A DNA stretch of 64,000 nt, taken from NCBI GenBank assembly GCA_039566865.1, contig CM076958.1, forward strand, positions 10,020,501 through 10,084,500, in the 5' to 3' direction. The translations under genes and the position numbers were made by a program. Below, one piece after another: positions 37,441 through 50,094 of this stretch. The number at the start of each line of letters is the position of its first letter. Within the stretch, counting starts at the first letter, position 1. A model generated the notes under the pieces. That model did not search any database and was not told the DNA's origin. It saw only the letters and a program-made list of their open reading frames with translations. This DNA is from Aurelia coerulea. Its lineage: Eukaryota; Cnidaria; Scyphozoa; Semaeostomeae; Ulmaridae.

Positions 37441-40400
37441 ATTAATCGATGTTTGTATATGCAGTAAAGCTAACATAAGACTAAAGAGAAAACTAATGTC
37501 TTTAGTAAAGTTTCAAAAAATGGCGGCTGCATCACTAAAAAAGTTCTCTGAAAGAAGTTAATAGAAGAACTAAAGTTTTAAAGAATGACGAGTGCAATAC
37601 TCAATAAACTCTTAATTGTAGCTACCAAGTTCCTTTAATCCATACTTTCTATGTGGAAAATTTGTTTCCCTTGAGAAAATGAACAGATAATTAATCGATG
37701 TTTGTATATGCAGTAAAGCTAACATAAAACTAAAGAGAAAACTAATGGCTATGGTAAAGTTTCAAAAAATGGCGGCTGCATCACATAAAAAGTGCTCTGA
37801 AAGAAGTTAATAGCAGAACTAAAGTTTTAAAGAATGACGAGTGCAATACTCAATAAACTCTTAATTGTAGCTACCAAGTTGCTTTAATCCACACTTTCTA
37901 TGTGGAAAATATGTTTTCCTTGAGAAAATAAACGGATAATTAATCGATGTTTGTATATGCAGTAAAGCTAACTTGAAACTTAAGAAAAAACTAATGTCTT
38001 TAGTAATGCTTCAAAGAATGGTGGTTGCAGATCTAATACAGTGCTCTTAAATAAGTTAATTGCAGAACTACAGTTTTAAAGAATGATTAGTTCAATACTC
38101 AATTAACTCTTAATTGTAGCTACCAAGTTGCTTTAATCCACACTTTCTATGTGGAAAATTTGTTTTCCTTGAGAAAATTAACAGATAATTAATCGATGTT
38201 TGTATATGCAGTAAAGCTAACATAAGACTAAAGAAAAGACTAATGTCTTTAGAAATGTTTCAACGAATGGTGGCTGCATCACTAAAATAGTGCTTTGAAA
38301 GAAGTTAATAGCAGAACTAAAGTTTAAAAGAATGATAAGTGCAATACTCAATCAACTCTTAGTTGTAGCTACCAAGTTACTTTAATCTACACATTTTATA
38401 TGAAAAATTTGATTTACTTTAAAAAATAAGCATTTAAATAATCGATGTTTGTTAATGCGGTAAAGATAACATAGGACTAAAGAAAAAACTAATAGCTATT
38501 GTAAAATTTCAAAAAATGGCGGCTGCATCACTTAAAAAGTGCTCTGAAAGAAGTTAATAGCAGAACTAGAGTTTAAAAGAATGACGAATGCAATACTCAA
38601 TAATTTCTTAATTGTAGCTACTAAGTTACTTTATATACTATTACTAAGTCACTATGTGGAAAATTTGATTTACTTCAGAAAATAAACATTCAATTAACTG
38701 ATGTTTGTAAAGCTAACTTGAAATTTAAGAAAAAACTAATGGCTATGGTAAAGTTTCAAAAAATGGCGGCTTCATCACTTAAAAAGTGCTCTGAAAGAAG
38801 TTAAAAGCAGAACTAAAGTTTAAAAGAATGACGAATGCAATACTCAATAAACACTTAATTACAGCTACCAAGTGGCTTTAATCCACACTTTCTATGTGGA
38901 AAATTTTTTTTTCCTTGAGAAAAAAACAGATGATTAATCGATGTTACTATATGCAGTAAAGCTAACATAAGACTAAAGAAAAGACTAATGTCTTTGGTAA
39001 TGTTTCAACAAATGGCGGCTGCATCACTAAAATAATGCTCTGAAAGAAGTTAATAGCAGAACAAAAATTTTAAGGTATGATGAGTGCAATACTCAATAGT
39101 TTCTTAATTGTAGCTACTAAGTTACTTTAATCTACACATTTTATGTGGAAAATTTGATTTACTTCAGAAAATAAACATTCAATTAATTGATGTTTGTAAA
39201 GCTAACTTGAAACTTAAGAAAAAACTAATGTCTTTAGTAATGCTTCAAAGAATGGTGGTTGCAGATCTAATACAGTGCTCTGAAATAAGTTAATTGCAGA
39301 ACTACAGTTTTAAAGAATGATTAGTTCAATACTCAATTAACTCTTAATTGTAGCTACCAAGTTGCTTTAATCCACACTTTCTATGTGGAAAATTTGTTTT
39401 CCTTGAGAAAATTAACAGATAATTAATCGATGTTTGTATCTGCAGTAAAGCTAACATAAGACTAAGAAGAGACTAATGTCTTCAGAAATGTTTCAACGAA
39501 TGGCGGCTGCATCACTAAAATAATGCTCTGAAAGAAGTTAATATCAGAACTAAAATTTTAAGGTATGATGAAAGCAATACTTTTTAAACACCTAATTGTA
39601 GCTACTAAGTTACTTTAATTCACAAATGTTTTTTTTTTTACATTGTAAATTTGATTTACTTCAGAAAATAAACATTTAAATTATCGATGTTTGTTAATGC
39701 GGTAAAGCTAACGTGAAAGTTAAGAAAAAACAAATGGCTATGGGAAAGTTTCAAAAAATGGCGGCTGCATCACTAAAATAGTGCTCTGAAAGAAGTTAAT
39801 AGCAGAAGTTTAAAAGAATGAAGAGTGCAATACTCAATTAACTCTTAATTGTAGCTACCAATTTGCATTAATCCACACTTTCTATGTGGAAAATTTGTTT
39901 TCCTTGAGAAAATAAACAGATAATTAATCGATGTTTGTATATGCAGTAAAGCTAAAATAAGACTAAAGAAAAGACTAATGTCTTTAGAAATGTTTCAACG
40001 AATGGTGGCTGCATCACTAAAATAATGCTCTGAAAGAAGTTAATAGCAGAACTAAAGTTTTAAGGTATGATGAGTGCAATACTTTTTAAACTCCTAATTG
40101 TAGCTACTACGTTACTTTAAACCACAAATTTTTTTTTTTTACATTGTAAATTTGATTTACTTCAGAAAATAAACATTTAGATAATCGATGTTTGTTAATG
40201 CGGTAAAGCTAACATGAAAGTTAAGAAAAAACAAATGGCTATGGGAAAGTTTCAAAAAATGGCGGCTACATCACTAAAATAGTGCTCTGAAAGAAATTAA
40301 TAGCATAACAAAAGTTTTAAAGAATGATGAAAGCAATACTCTTTAAACTCTTAATTGTGGCTACTAAGTTACTTTATTCCTCAGTTTCTATGTGGAAAAT

Positions 40401-41664
40401 TTTGATTTACTTCAGAAAATAAACATTTAATTAATCGATGATTGTTAATACGTTAAATCTAACTTGAAACTTAAGAAGAAACTAATGTCTTTAGTAATGC
40501 TTCAAAGAATGGTGGTTGCAGTGCTAATACAGTGCTCTGAGAGAAGTTAATTGCAGAACTAAAATTTTAAAGAATGGTTAGTGCAATACTCAAATAACTC
40601 TTAATTGTAGCTGCCAAGTTGCTTTAATCCACACTTTCTATGTGGAAAATTTGATTTACTTCAGAAAATGAACATTTTATTAATCGATGTTTGTTAATGC
40701 GGTAAAGCTAACATAGGACTAAAGAGAGAACTAATATCTTTAGTAATGTTTCAAAGAATGGCGGCTGCATCACTAAAATAGTGCTTTGAAAGAAGTTAAT
40801 AGCAGAACTAAAGTTTAAAAGAATGATAAGTGCAATACTCAATCAACTCTTAATTGTAGCTACCAAGTTACTTTAATCTACACATTTTATATGAAAAATT
40901 TGATTTACTTTAACAAATAAGCATTTAAATAATCGATGTTACTATATGCAGTAAAGCTAACATAAGTCTAAAGAAAAGACTAATGTCTTTGGTAATGTTT
41001 CAACAAATGGCGGCTGCATCACTAAAATAATGCTCTGAAAGAAGTTAATAACAGAACTAAAGTTTTAAAGCATGACGCGTGCAATACTCAATAAACTCTT
41101 AATTATAGCTACCAAGTTGCTTTAATCCACACTTTCTATGTGGAAAATTTGTTTCCCTTGAGAAAATAAACAGATAATTAATCGATGTTTGTATATGCAG
41201 TAAAGCTAACTTGAAACTTAAGAAAAAACTAATGTCTTTAGTAATGCTTCAAAGAATGGTGGTTGCAGATCTAATACAGTCAGGGGCGGCTGGGAGGCAG
41301 AATGAGTTGCTATTTGTCGCGAGCGAAGCGATCGAAAAACGGGGGTCCGGGGGCTTGCCCCCGGAAAAATTTTGGGGCCACGCCCTCTAGTCTCCCGGAG
41401 GAACGCCCTTTTTTCTGGGAAAAGTTTCTTATAGCCTATTGGATAGCGCTTATTTAACGTTTGAAATTTGCTTACAAGCCTGAGACCTCTTAGGAGCAAC
41501 AACTCTGTTCATTTGGCTGAAGACCTTGAATGTTGAAACCATAGAAACAGAAGTTCGAATTACTACGGTTACGGGGTGATATGCTGAACGGCTGAGAGTT
41601 AAACCTATGAATAGATAGATCGAGTTGATAATCTGCGGCTCTCAGCCTTCCATACCAGAGCCGT

Positions 41665-41690
41665 GCTATTAGAATCATGATTCTAATAGC
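41665..41690. repeat. perfect 26-bp palindrome, GCTATTAG dyad 1
   Basis: GCTATTAG, AATCATGATT, CTAATAGC is a perfect palindrome over 26 bases. The same 8-bp arms with a 10-bp centre recur at 42102-42127 and 42217-42242. Confidence 0.9.
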
Positions 41691-42098
41691 AAGTAGCCTG
41701 GTGTGAACGCATGGACAGCCAAAGCTACGTTTTGTCTCGGTCTGGGTCTGCCATTACCAACTCCTCAGTAGCGTTCCAAATTTTACCTAAAGTAAATACG
41801 ATTTCTCATGACAATCAAAATCACTGTTTACCCGATCTATTTTACTGTAATAGTAACGATTTTGAAGACCTGTCCTTACTTCGAGCCTTGATTGTAAACT
41901 TTTTGGGCACGGTCTGCCCTGTTTCAGTTGTAAGCGCTGTGCATGCCCGAGTCTATATTGGGTTAAAAGTAAGGAAAAAACCTTAGCAACACTCCAAAGA
42001 GAAGAGCTATCAACAATACAGTTTATTTCGAAAACTTCTGTTCAAAATTATTTCCTATTTTCGTGCGTACTTCGAGAAGGCTTATGACTGAAGTTGCC

Positions 42099-42297
42099 CG
42101 TGCTATTAGATTTGGAAAACTAATAGCGTGGCTGCCCTCAGTCATTGATGAAGAATTTGACTGACAGATGGAAACAAAGGTTTACGTAGCTGCGGCATCT
42201 TTGATAGAGAGTTCCTGCTATTAGAATCAGGAAACTAATAGCGTGGCTGCCCTCAGTCATTGATGAAAAATTTGACTGACAGATGAAAACAAAGGTT
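42099..42297. repeat. 115-bp direct duplication carrying GCTATTAG dyads 2 and 3
   Basis: Two units start about 115 bp apart. Each holds GCTATTAG-N10-CTAATAGC (42102-42127 and 42217-42242), then GTGGCTGCCCTCAGTCATTG, then a smaller dyad TCAGTCA...TGACTGA, then ACAGATG and AAACAAAGGTT. The second unit ends exactly at the right boundary of the insertion. The conserved dyads look like protein-binding or cleavage sites of the element, but that is inference. Confidence 0.85.
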
Positions 42298-45200
42298 AAT
42301 ACAGTGCTCTGAAATAAGTTAATTGCAGAACTACAGTTTTAAAGAATGATTAGTTCAATACTCAATTAACCATTAATTGTAGCTACCAAGTTGCTTTAAT
42401 CCACAGATAATTAACAGATAACTAATCGATGTTTGTATATGCAGTAAAGCTAACATAAGACTAAAGAAGAGACTAATGTCTTCAGAAATGTTTCAACGAA
42501 TGGCGGCTGCATCACTAAAATAATGCTCTGAAAGAAGTTAATAGCAGAACTAAAATTTTAAGGTATGATGAAAGCAATACTTTTTAAACTCCTAATTGTA
42601 GCTACTAAGTTACATTAACTCACAAATTTTTTTTTTTACATTGTAAATTTGATTTACTTCAGAAAATAAACATTTAAATAATCGATGTTTGTTAATGCGG
42701 TAAAGCTAACGTGAAAGTTAAGAAAAATCAAATAGCTATGGGAATGTTTCAACGAATGACGGCTGCATCACTAAAATAATGCTCTGAAAGAAGTTAATAG
42801 CAGAACTAAAGTTTTAAGGTATGATGAGTGCAATACTTTTTAAACTCCTAATTGTAGCTACTAAGTTACTTTAATCCACAATTTTTTTATTTTACATTGT
42901 AAATTTGACTTACTTCAGAAAATAAACATTTAATTAATCGATGTTTGTTAATGCGGTAAAGCTAACTAGAAACTTAAGAAAAAACTAATTACTTTAGTAA
43001 TGCTTCAAATAATGGTGGTTGCAGATCTAATATAGTGCTCTGAAAGAAGTTAATTGCAGAACTAAAGTTTTAAAGAATAATTCATGCAATACATTTTACA
43101 CTCTTAATTGTAGCTACTAAGTTGCTTTCATTCACACTTTCTATGTAGAAAATTTGATTTACTTCTGAAAATAAACATTTTATTAATCGATGTTTGTTAA
43201 TGCGGTGAAGCTAACATAGGACTAAAGAGAAAACGAATGTCTTTAGTAATGTTTCAAAGAATGGCGGCTGCATCACTAAAATAGTGCTCTGAAAGAAGTT
43301 AATAGCAGAAAAAAAGTTTAAAAGAATGATGAGTGCAATACTCAATAAACTCTTAATTGTAGCTACCAAGTTGCTTTAATCCACACTTTCTATATGGAAA
43401 ATTTGTTTTCCTTGAGAAAATAAACCGATAGTTCATCGATGTTTGCTTATGCAGTAAAGCTAACATAAGACTAAAAAAACTAATGTCTTTAGTAATGTTT
43501 CAAAGAATGGTGGCTGCAGAACAAATATAGTGCTCTGAAAGAAGTTAATTGCAGAACTACAGTTTTAAAGAATGATGAGTGCAATACTCAATAATTTCAA
43601 TAATCGATGTTTATTAATGCGGTAAAGCCAACTTGAGAGTTAAGAAAAAACTAATGGCTATGGTAAAGTTTCAAAAAATGGTGGCTGCATCACTAAAATA
43701 GTGCTCTGAAAGAAGTTAATAGCAGAACTAAAGTTTAAAAGAACTACGACTGCTATACTCAATAAACTCTTAATTGTAGCTACCAAGTTGCATTAATCCA
43801 CACTTTCTATATCGAAAATTTGTTTTCCTTGAGAAATAAACGTTTTATTAATCGATGTTTGTTAATGCAGTGAAGCTAACATAGGACTAAAGAGAAAACT
43901 AATGTCTTTAGTAATGCTTCAAGGAATGGTGGTTGCAGATCTAATTTAGTGCTCTGAAAGAAGTTAATTGCAGAACTAAAGTTTTAAAGAATAATTAGTG
44001 CAATACATTTTACACTCTTAATTGTAGCTACTAAGTTGCTTTCATTCACACTTTCTATGTAGAAAATTTGATTTACTTCTGAAAATAAACATTTTATTAA
44101 TCGATGTTTGTTAATGCGGTGAAGCTAACATAGGACTAAAGATAAAGCGAATGTCTTTAGTAATGTTTCAAAGAATGGCGGCTGCATCACTAAAATAGTG
44201 CTCTGAAAGAAGTTAATAGCAGAAAAAAAGTTTAAAAGAATGATGAGTGCAATACTCAATAAACTCTTAATTGTAGCTACCAAGTTGCTTTAATCCACAC
44301 TTTTTATATGGAAAATTTGTTTTCCTTGAGAAAATAAACAAAAAATGGTGGCTGATAGTTAATCTAAAGTTTAAAAGAATCGATGTTTGCATTAATCCAC
44401 ACTTTCTATTATGCAGTAAAGCTAACATAAGACTAAAGAAAGGACTAATGTCTTTAGAAATGTTTCAACGAATGGCGGCTGCATCACTAAAATACTGCTC
44501 TGAAAGAAGTTAATAGCAGAACTAAAGCTTTAAAGAATGACGAAAGCAATACTCTTTAAACTCTTAATTGTAGCTACTAAGTTACTTTAATCCACACTTT
44601 CTATGTGGAAAAACCTTTTTTCCTTCAGAAAATAAATATTTAATTATTCTTTGTTTGTTAATGCAGTAAAGCTAACATAGGACTTAAGAAAATGCTTATG
44701 TCTTTAGTAATGCTTCAAAGATTGGTGGTTGCAGATCTAATATAGTGCTCTGAAAGAAGTTAATTGCAGAACTAAAGTTTTAAAGAATGATTAGTGCAAT
44801 ACTTTTTAAAACTCTTAATTGTAGCTACTAAGATACATTAATCCACACTTTCTATGTGGAAAATTTGATTTCCTTGAGAAAATAAACAGATAATTAATCG
44901 ATGTTTGTATATGCAGTAGAGTTAACATAAGACTAAAGAAAAGACTAATGTCTTTAGAAATGTTTTAACGAATGGCGGCTGCATCACTAAAATAATGCTC
45001 TGAATGAAGTTAATTGCAGAACTAAAGGTTTAAGTCTTAATTGTAGCTACTAAGTTTCTTTAATCCACACTTTCTATGTGTAAAAAAATTTGATTTACTT
45101 CAGAAAATAAACATTTAATTAATCGATGTTTTTCAGTGCGGTAAAGCTAACTTGAAACTTAAGAAAAAACTAATGGCTATGGTAAAGTTTCAACAAATGG

Positions 45201-46385
45201 CGGCTGCATGACTTAAAAAGTGCTCTGAAAGAAGTTAATAGCAGAACTAAAGTTTAAAAGAATGATGAGTGCAATACTCAATAAACTCTTAATTGTAGCT
45301 ACCAAGTTGCTTTAATCCACACTTCTTACGTGGAAAATTTGATTTACTTCAGAAAATAAACATTTTATTAATCGATGTTTGTTTATGCGGTAAAGCTAAC
45401 TTGAAACTTAAGAAAAAACTAATGGCGATGGTAAAGTTTTAACAAATGGCGGCTGCAGCACTTAAAAAGTGCTCTGAAAGAAGTTAATAGCAGAACTAAA
45501 GTTTAAAAGAATGATGAGTGCAATACTCAATAAACTCTTAATTGTAGCTACCAATATGCTTAAATCCACTCTTTCTATGTGGAAAATTTTATTTACTTCA
45601 GAAAGTAAACGTTTTATTAATCAATGTTTGTTAATGCGGTGAAGCTAACAAAGGATTAAAGAGAAAATTAATGTCTTTAGTAATGTTTTAAAGAATGGCG
45701 GCTGCATCACTAAAATAGTGCTCTGAAAGAAGTTAATAGCAGAACTAAAGTTTAAAAGAATGATGAGTGCAATACTCAATAAACTCTTAATTGTAGCTAC
45801 TAAGTTGCTTTAATCCACACTTTCTATATGGAAAATTTGTTTTCCTTGAGAAAATAAACAGATAGTTCATCGATGTTTGCTTATGCAGTAAAGCTAACAT
45901 AAGACTAAAAAAAAACTAATGTCTTTAGTAATGTTTTAAAGAATGGCGGCTGCATCACTAAAATAGTGCTCTGAAAGAAGTTAATAGCAGAAAAAAAGTT
46001 TAAAAGAATGATGAGTGCAATACTCAATAAACTCTTAATTGTAGCTACCAAGTTGCTTTAATCCACACTTTCTATATGGAAAATTTGTTTTCCTTGAGAA
46101 AATAAACCGATAGTTCATCGATGTTTGCTTATGCAGTAAAGCTAACATAAGACTAAAAAAAAACTAATGTCTTTAGTAATGTTTCAAAGAATGGTGGCTG
46201 CAGAACTAATATAGTGCTCTGAAAGAAGTTAATTGTGAATGTTAATGATGAAAGCAATACTCTTTAAACTCTTAATTGTAGCTACTAAGTTACTATTTTT
46301 TTTCCTAGTTTTTATGTGGAAAATCTTTTTTCCTTTAGACAATAAACATTTAATTATTCGATGTTTGTTAAAGCTGTAAAGTTAA
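42298..46385 (+). repeat. satellite array, subfamily 1, between two insertions
   Basis: About 16 monomers. Several are internally deleted or rearranged: near 42403-42425 (most of the CTTTCTATGTGG segment is missing), near 43598 (fusion of ATAATTTC to AATAATCGATG), near 45030 (loss between GTTTAAG and TCTTAATTG) and the scrambled monomer at 44337-44411. This block is visibly more disordered than the main array. Confidence 0.95.
43000..44339 (+). repeat. 914-bp duplication within the satellite
   Basis: The rare words ACATTTTACACTCTTAATTG and CTTTCATTCACACTTTC occur near 43091 and 44005, 914 bp apart, with matching neighbours. 914 bp is not a whole number of 249-bp monomers, because one copy spans the deleted monomer near 43598. 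Confidence 0.75.
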
Positions 46386-46530
46386 TGTGAGATTAACGCC
46401 CCAAGCCCGAATCTCAGGGTAGATCCCAGTCCCCTGGATTGATAAAGGAATCTCACTCATACGTCAAACTGTTTCCGCTATCCCGTCAGTTGTTCTCGTA
46501 TATGGTTCAAGAAAGTCATCAAAGTTTCTT
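46386..46530 (+). repeat. split direct repeat A1
   Basis: Begins TGTGAGATTAACGCCCCAAG and ends TCATCAAAGTTTCTT. It abuts satellite on the left. It differs from A2 by three substitutions. Confidence 0.95.
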
Positions 46531-49500
46531 GTGGTACTGAAGATTTTGCTGTATACTGGCTTCTAGTAACGAGATGTCGACTACTGTTTAACCGAACCAT
46601 CGCACAGATAAAAGATTTGCCCGTTCAATTCGTGCACACACACTAGAAGGATCTATCAAGATCAGAATTACTTGGCACATCAACAAGCCAGCCAATCAAT
46701 GTGTATGACAATTAGCAAACGAAAGAGTAAACATCGGAATGGTTCATTTATAGCCCATTTGATATGCCTGCTGCCGATAATGAATCAATAAATTCTGAAA
46801 CTGAACCACAAGCAGCAAAGCTGGACAATCGCCCGAGTTGGCAACAACATTCTTGATGCCCACTACCCTTACTGCAGCCGTCAAACAAAGGGAATTCGCC
46901 AGTCAAATTAAGCCTAGAAGTCGTACAAAATCGGATGACAGAAGTTTTTCTCTCCAAAGTGAAGGAACACGTGAACCCAAGCATCCCCACCCCAAGCAGA
47001 TCTAGTTGCCACCCCCCTCACACAGAGCCTGAAACAGCCATGTAAGCCACAACAGCCACTGCAGTTCCATTTGTCCTTTAACCAAGGTAACATTCCTTCT
47101 TTATTTCAGTTGCCTCGTCGCCCATTGCCTCGTTGCTCATTATAGCACTTTCACGACGTTACGCCTAAAAGATTTATATCGAATTGATCACCTCTCTGTA
47201 TTCATCAGCCAAAAAAAAAACAATGTATAAAAGCCTGAACATGTTTTATATGGCGAGCAAGGAGACATAGATATGAGTTCTTGTATGGTGCATTCTTTAA
47301 CCCTTTCTCGGCCCCCCCTTCTTGGCTCCTCGATTTTTTGCACACCTAGAATACCCTTGCTTGGCTAAGCAACATCGACAAATTTCAGGCGTGACATACT
47401 GTGTCAGCACTGTGAGGGTCCCAATAGCTTAGGCCTCACTAGTAGGCCTGCAACTCAAATGTCATGTGCCTGATCACTTTGTGGCATACAGCGTAAATCA
47501 AAGCTACAAGACGGGAACACCATCCCTCCCAGGGCACCATTTTTTTTTCAAGGCAACTAATTCACCAGCAAGCCCCCCTCTCTATTGCCAGTTACCCCCC
47601 TCTTATTTTTCAGGTAAAACAAACGCCTACCCCATTATTGCGTCAATATTTAGTCGCCTGTTCTTTATCAATCACCAGATTCGCGTTTATCTGTGTTTTT
47701 ATGAGGGTCATTGAAGCCCGGAATCTTTTCAAATATTGCAGATAATTGGCCGTCTTCGTTCATGCGGAGTGGTGCCACATTATTATAAAACACATCATTA
47801 AATTTACTCCCATGGTGACCGAACTGTCTTCACCAAAGGATTTAGATGCGCTCTCTCTCTGCAGTTTCCGTGTATTTCAAAACCTGGAATTTTCGGTTTT
47901 CATTTGCGTGTATCTTCACTCAGGGCTAAATTAAACCATGACGATGATTTACGTAAGAGCACATCCGGCGATACATAATATGGTTTCATACCTCTCCAGC
48001 AAATACAAAATAGTTGAATACATTTATTTATTATTCATTTAGTTATAATTATCATATCATCATTCGATATTCCTATTTATTACCTGAATGTTTCGATTTT
48101 ATTACCATTTAATTTTGTTATTTAATTGTGTTGTTGGTCAGGGACCCGCCGTTGTTCTTCTGCGCCTTCCGCAAGGTTCTTATTGAGCGTTTTACACAGT
48201 CATCCGGATACATACACCCCTATGGTTATGAAACACAACTGCAAGGTCATGGTCTGTACCATGGGTCTACGCCCACCCCTGTTTCCCCTCCAGTCTCGTT
48301 TTGTAATGCAAATAAGAAATCCTTGAAAGATCACCCTGTGTGGTTGCATTACACTAGCTCCTTACAAATCGTAGGCTGAATAACACCCATCATATCTTAT
48401 TCCTCGAAAAAAAAAATTTATATATATATATATCATATATATACAATTTTTGAAAGCACGAGAAAACTGACCTACTGAACTGACCCACTCCTACTGAACT
48501 AGTCTGGGTCTATAGGGTCTGAAGCGTTGAATTCATAAGTTCCTCCCAAGATTGAAACAGGACAGTCAGCAAAGAATTGCGATTAAACCACAGAGTTTCG
48601 TTAATATCTGAAGCGAGCAAAGACATTCTCGATGGGCAGAATACTTTCATACCTGGAAGGAAAGTTATCAGATCGTTGAGCCTTTAACTATCCCACCAAC
48701 TGCTCATTTTCACTGCTGTTTCAAGGGATGTCGGCTTTGGTTCCCACAACAACAATCAATGGGTGTGTGCACCTGTATGTGAACGAACTGAAATCGATCC
48801 ACTGGAAGGAAATTTCCTTGTCTGAGTCCGTGTTGCTTGTGGAAAAATGATTTTAAATAAATTATAGGGCAAACGTTCAAACCTATAACCGCAACAAACA
48901 CACGTAACCTGTGAAACGATAAATGCAACGCAAGGAGCAACAACCAAAATGAACTCCTAACTAGTGAAAAGCTGTTATACATTCTGCAAGAGAAAACGAC
49001 TTACTCAACAACCCTGAAGAAAAACAAAATATTAACTTGCAGCTACAGTAAAGAGCAACGTGTAATAACCAAAACGCGTTTTGGTCGCACATTCGTCGGT
49101 TCGGCTTGTGCGAAGAACAATCTTGTACCCCCTCTCTGCGGTAACCGCAGCTTGGACATTTGGTCAGCCCAATCTTGAAAATCATCAGAAATCATGGCCG
49201 TCCTGCGAAGATCACTCTTCGTTCCTGACAATCACAGATTCAAAATCACAAGCATATACCGGGAATCGTCAATGTCATAGCTGATTGCAAGATAAAATAA
49301 GACAATTTCTTCAGCACATTCTTCAAACTGAAGCCTGTGGCCAGCAAGGATCTAATAGAAGTTTCAAAGGAGACTTGGAAACTTTAGAGCTGACCAAGTC
49401 GCGTCCAGGATGTTTGTTTTGTTTTTATAACTTAACTCGTTTTATTTTTATAAATTTTTATAACCATAACTTGAGCTCGACCTACATTAGGCCCCCCCCC

Positions 49501-49552
49501 CACCAGCACCAGGTTCCGTTGAGCTTTGGGGCGTATCTTGGCGTATCTTGGC
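46531..49552. other. interior of the split-direct-repeat element, no recognised gene
   Basis: About 3.0 kb, richer in GC than the satellite. Open frames reach about 115 codons (49285-49629 plus, 48710-48982 minus, 48128-48379 plus, 46748-46990 minus) and none shows a domain I know. Two short plus-strand stretches, ending MPAADNESINSETEP...WQQHS and containing VKQREFASQIKPRSRTKSDD, look more protein-like than chance and could be decayed gag-like or cargo sequence. The minus strand between 49231 and 48700 has several pyrimidine-rich AG sites (for example TTCTTCAG near 49011 and TCTTGCAG near 48984) that could be splice acceptors. I cannot tell captured host sequence from decayed element coding sequence. 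Confidence 0.5.
48417..48443. repeat. TA dinucleotide microsatellite
   Basis: Alternating TA run interrupted by CA, preceded by a run of A. Confidence 0.85.
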
Positions 49553-50094
49553 GGTTAGGCCACCAAATATGGTGGCGAAAATTTACAATTTATCAGTCCT
49601 TAGGCCCGATATATAACCTTATCATCTAGTTTAGGCCTAAGTCTATATTATTTGTAGTGTAGTTCTTGTGGCTCATTATGAGTCGCCATCTTTAAAGCTT
49701 ATGTTTACGAAAAGAGGCATGTCTGGTACCCTCGCTGTTGGGACAGAGGACCTGAGGGCAGGAAAAATCCCTGCAGCTGGCCTCACAAGTACCCACTACG
49801 GGGGACCAAGAAAGATGCAAAGAAAAATTCAAAGGAAAAAGAAAAAGAAAAATAACACAATCAGCTGGGGCAACTGATACCTCAGGTACTTCATGGCAGG
49901 ACAAAATGTACCTCCTATGCTGACCTAGGGGATCTTAAAGTTTCTTAATTGTTTACATATCGAATGCCAGATGCGACCCCAAAAGCTGCCAAACTGTGTC
50001 TCTTTTCTTAGTCCTATCTTCAGGTTCGGTGCAAAGGGGGTTCCGAAATGGTCTCAGGGCGATAGGGGAGTTAATCTGCCGTTTACGGAGTAAA
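49553..50094 (+). repeat. split direct repeat B1
   Basis: Begins GGTTAGGCCACCAAATATGG and ends GTTTACGGAGTAAA, running straight into A2. It contains a 69-codon frame (49668-49877, including TKRGMSGTLAVGTEDLRAGK and a Lys/Arg-rich tail). The equivalent frame in B2 has a shifted and altered tail, so I do not call it a gene. Confidence 0.95.

Larger units (their letters stand above)
11607..41280 (+). repeat. main satellite array, subfamily 1 (about 249-bp monomer)
   Basis: About 29.7 kb of head-to-tail monomers in one orientation, roughly 119 copies. All carry the landmarks TTAATCGATG, CAGTAAAGCTAAC or CGGTAAAGCTAAC, TGCTCTGAAAGAAGTTAAT, GCAATACTC and TTAATTGTAGCTAC. A-like and B-like monomers are mixed and no longer alternate. 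Variants include a T-tract/ACATTGTAAAT version of the CTATGTGGAAAAT segment (for example 24430 and 26420) and an AAAACCTTTTTTCCTTCAG version (for example 15275 and 32400). Many neighbouring blocks are near-identical at multiples of the monomer, listed separately. Open frames on the minus strand (13911-14099, 14257-14508, 17958-18188) recur once per monomer and are artefacts. Confidence 0.97.
41281..42297. mobile_element. hAT-ended insertion in the satellite, right terminus unusual
   Basis: The left boundary is CAGGGGCGGCTGGGAGG, a hAT-style end, followed by a GC hairpin at 41346-41365 (TCCGGGGGC, TT, GCCCCCGGA). It belongs to the same family as the end fragment near 4201-4354. The satellite word AATACAGT abuts both sides (41273-41280 and 42298-42305), and the monomer resumes in phase, as expected of an 8-bp target duplication. 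The right boundary, ending AAACAAAGGTT, is not the inverse of the left end, so the right terminal repeat is missing or altered. Inside are three 26-bp dyads, GCTATTAG-N10-CTAATAGC, and a 115-bp direct duplication. The frame 41711-41986 plus (91 codons) has no recognisable domain, nor do 41218-41502 and 41490-41678 minus. Confidence 0.7.

Noticed and set aside
41545..41580. tRNA-like word GTTCGAATTAC
   Set aside because: No A box at the right distance and no cloverleaf could be drawn.
48700..49231. Spliced host gene on the minus strand inside the 4.5-kb element
   Set aside because: Possible splice acceptors are present, but frames are short and no domain is recognisable; kept only as a possibility in the interior entry.
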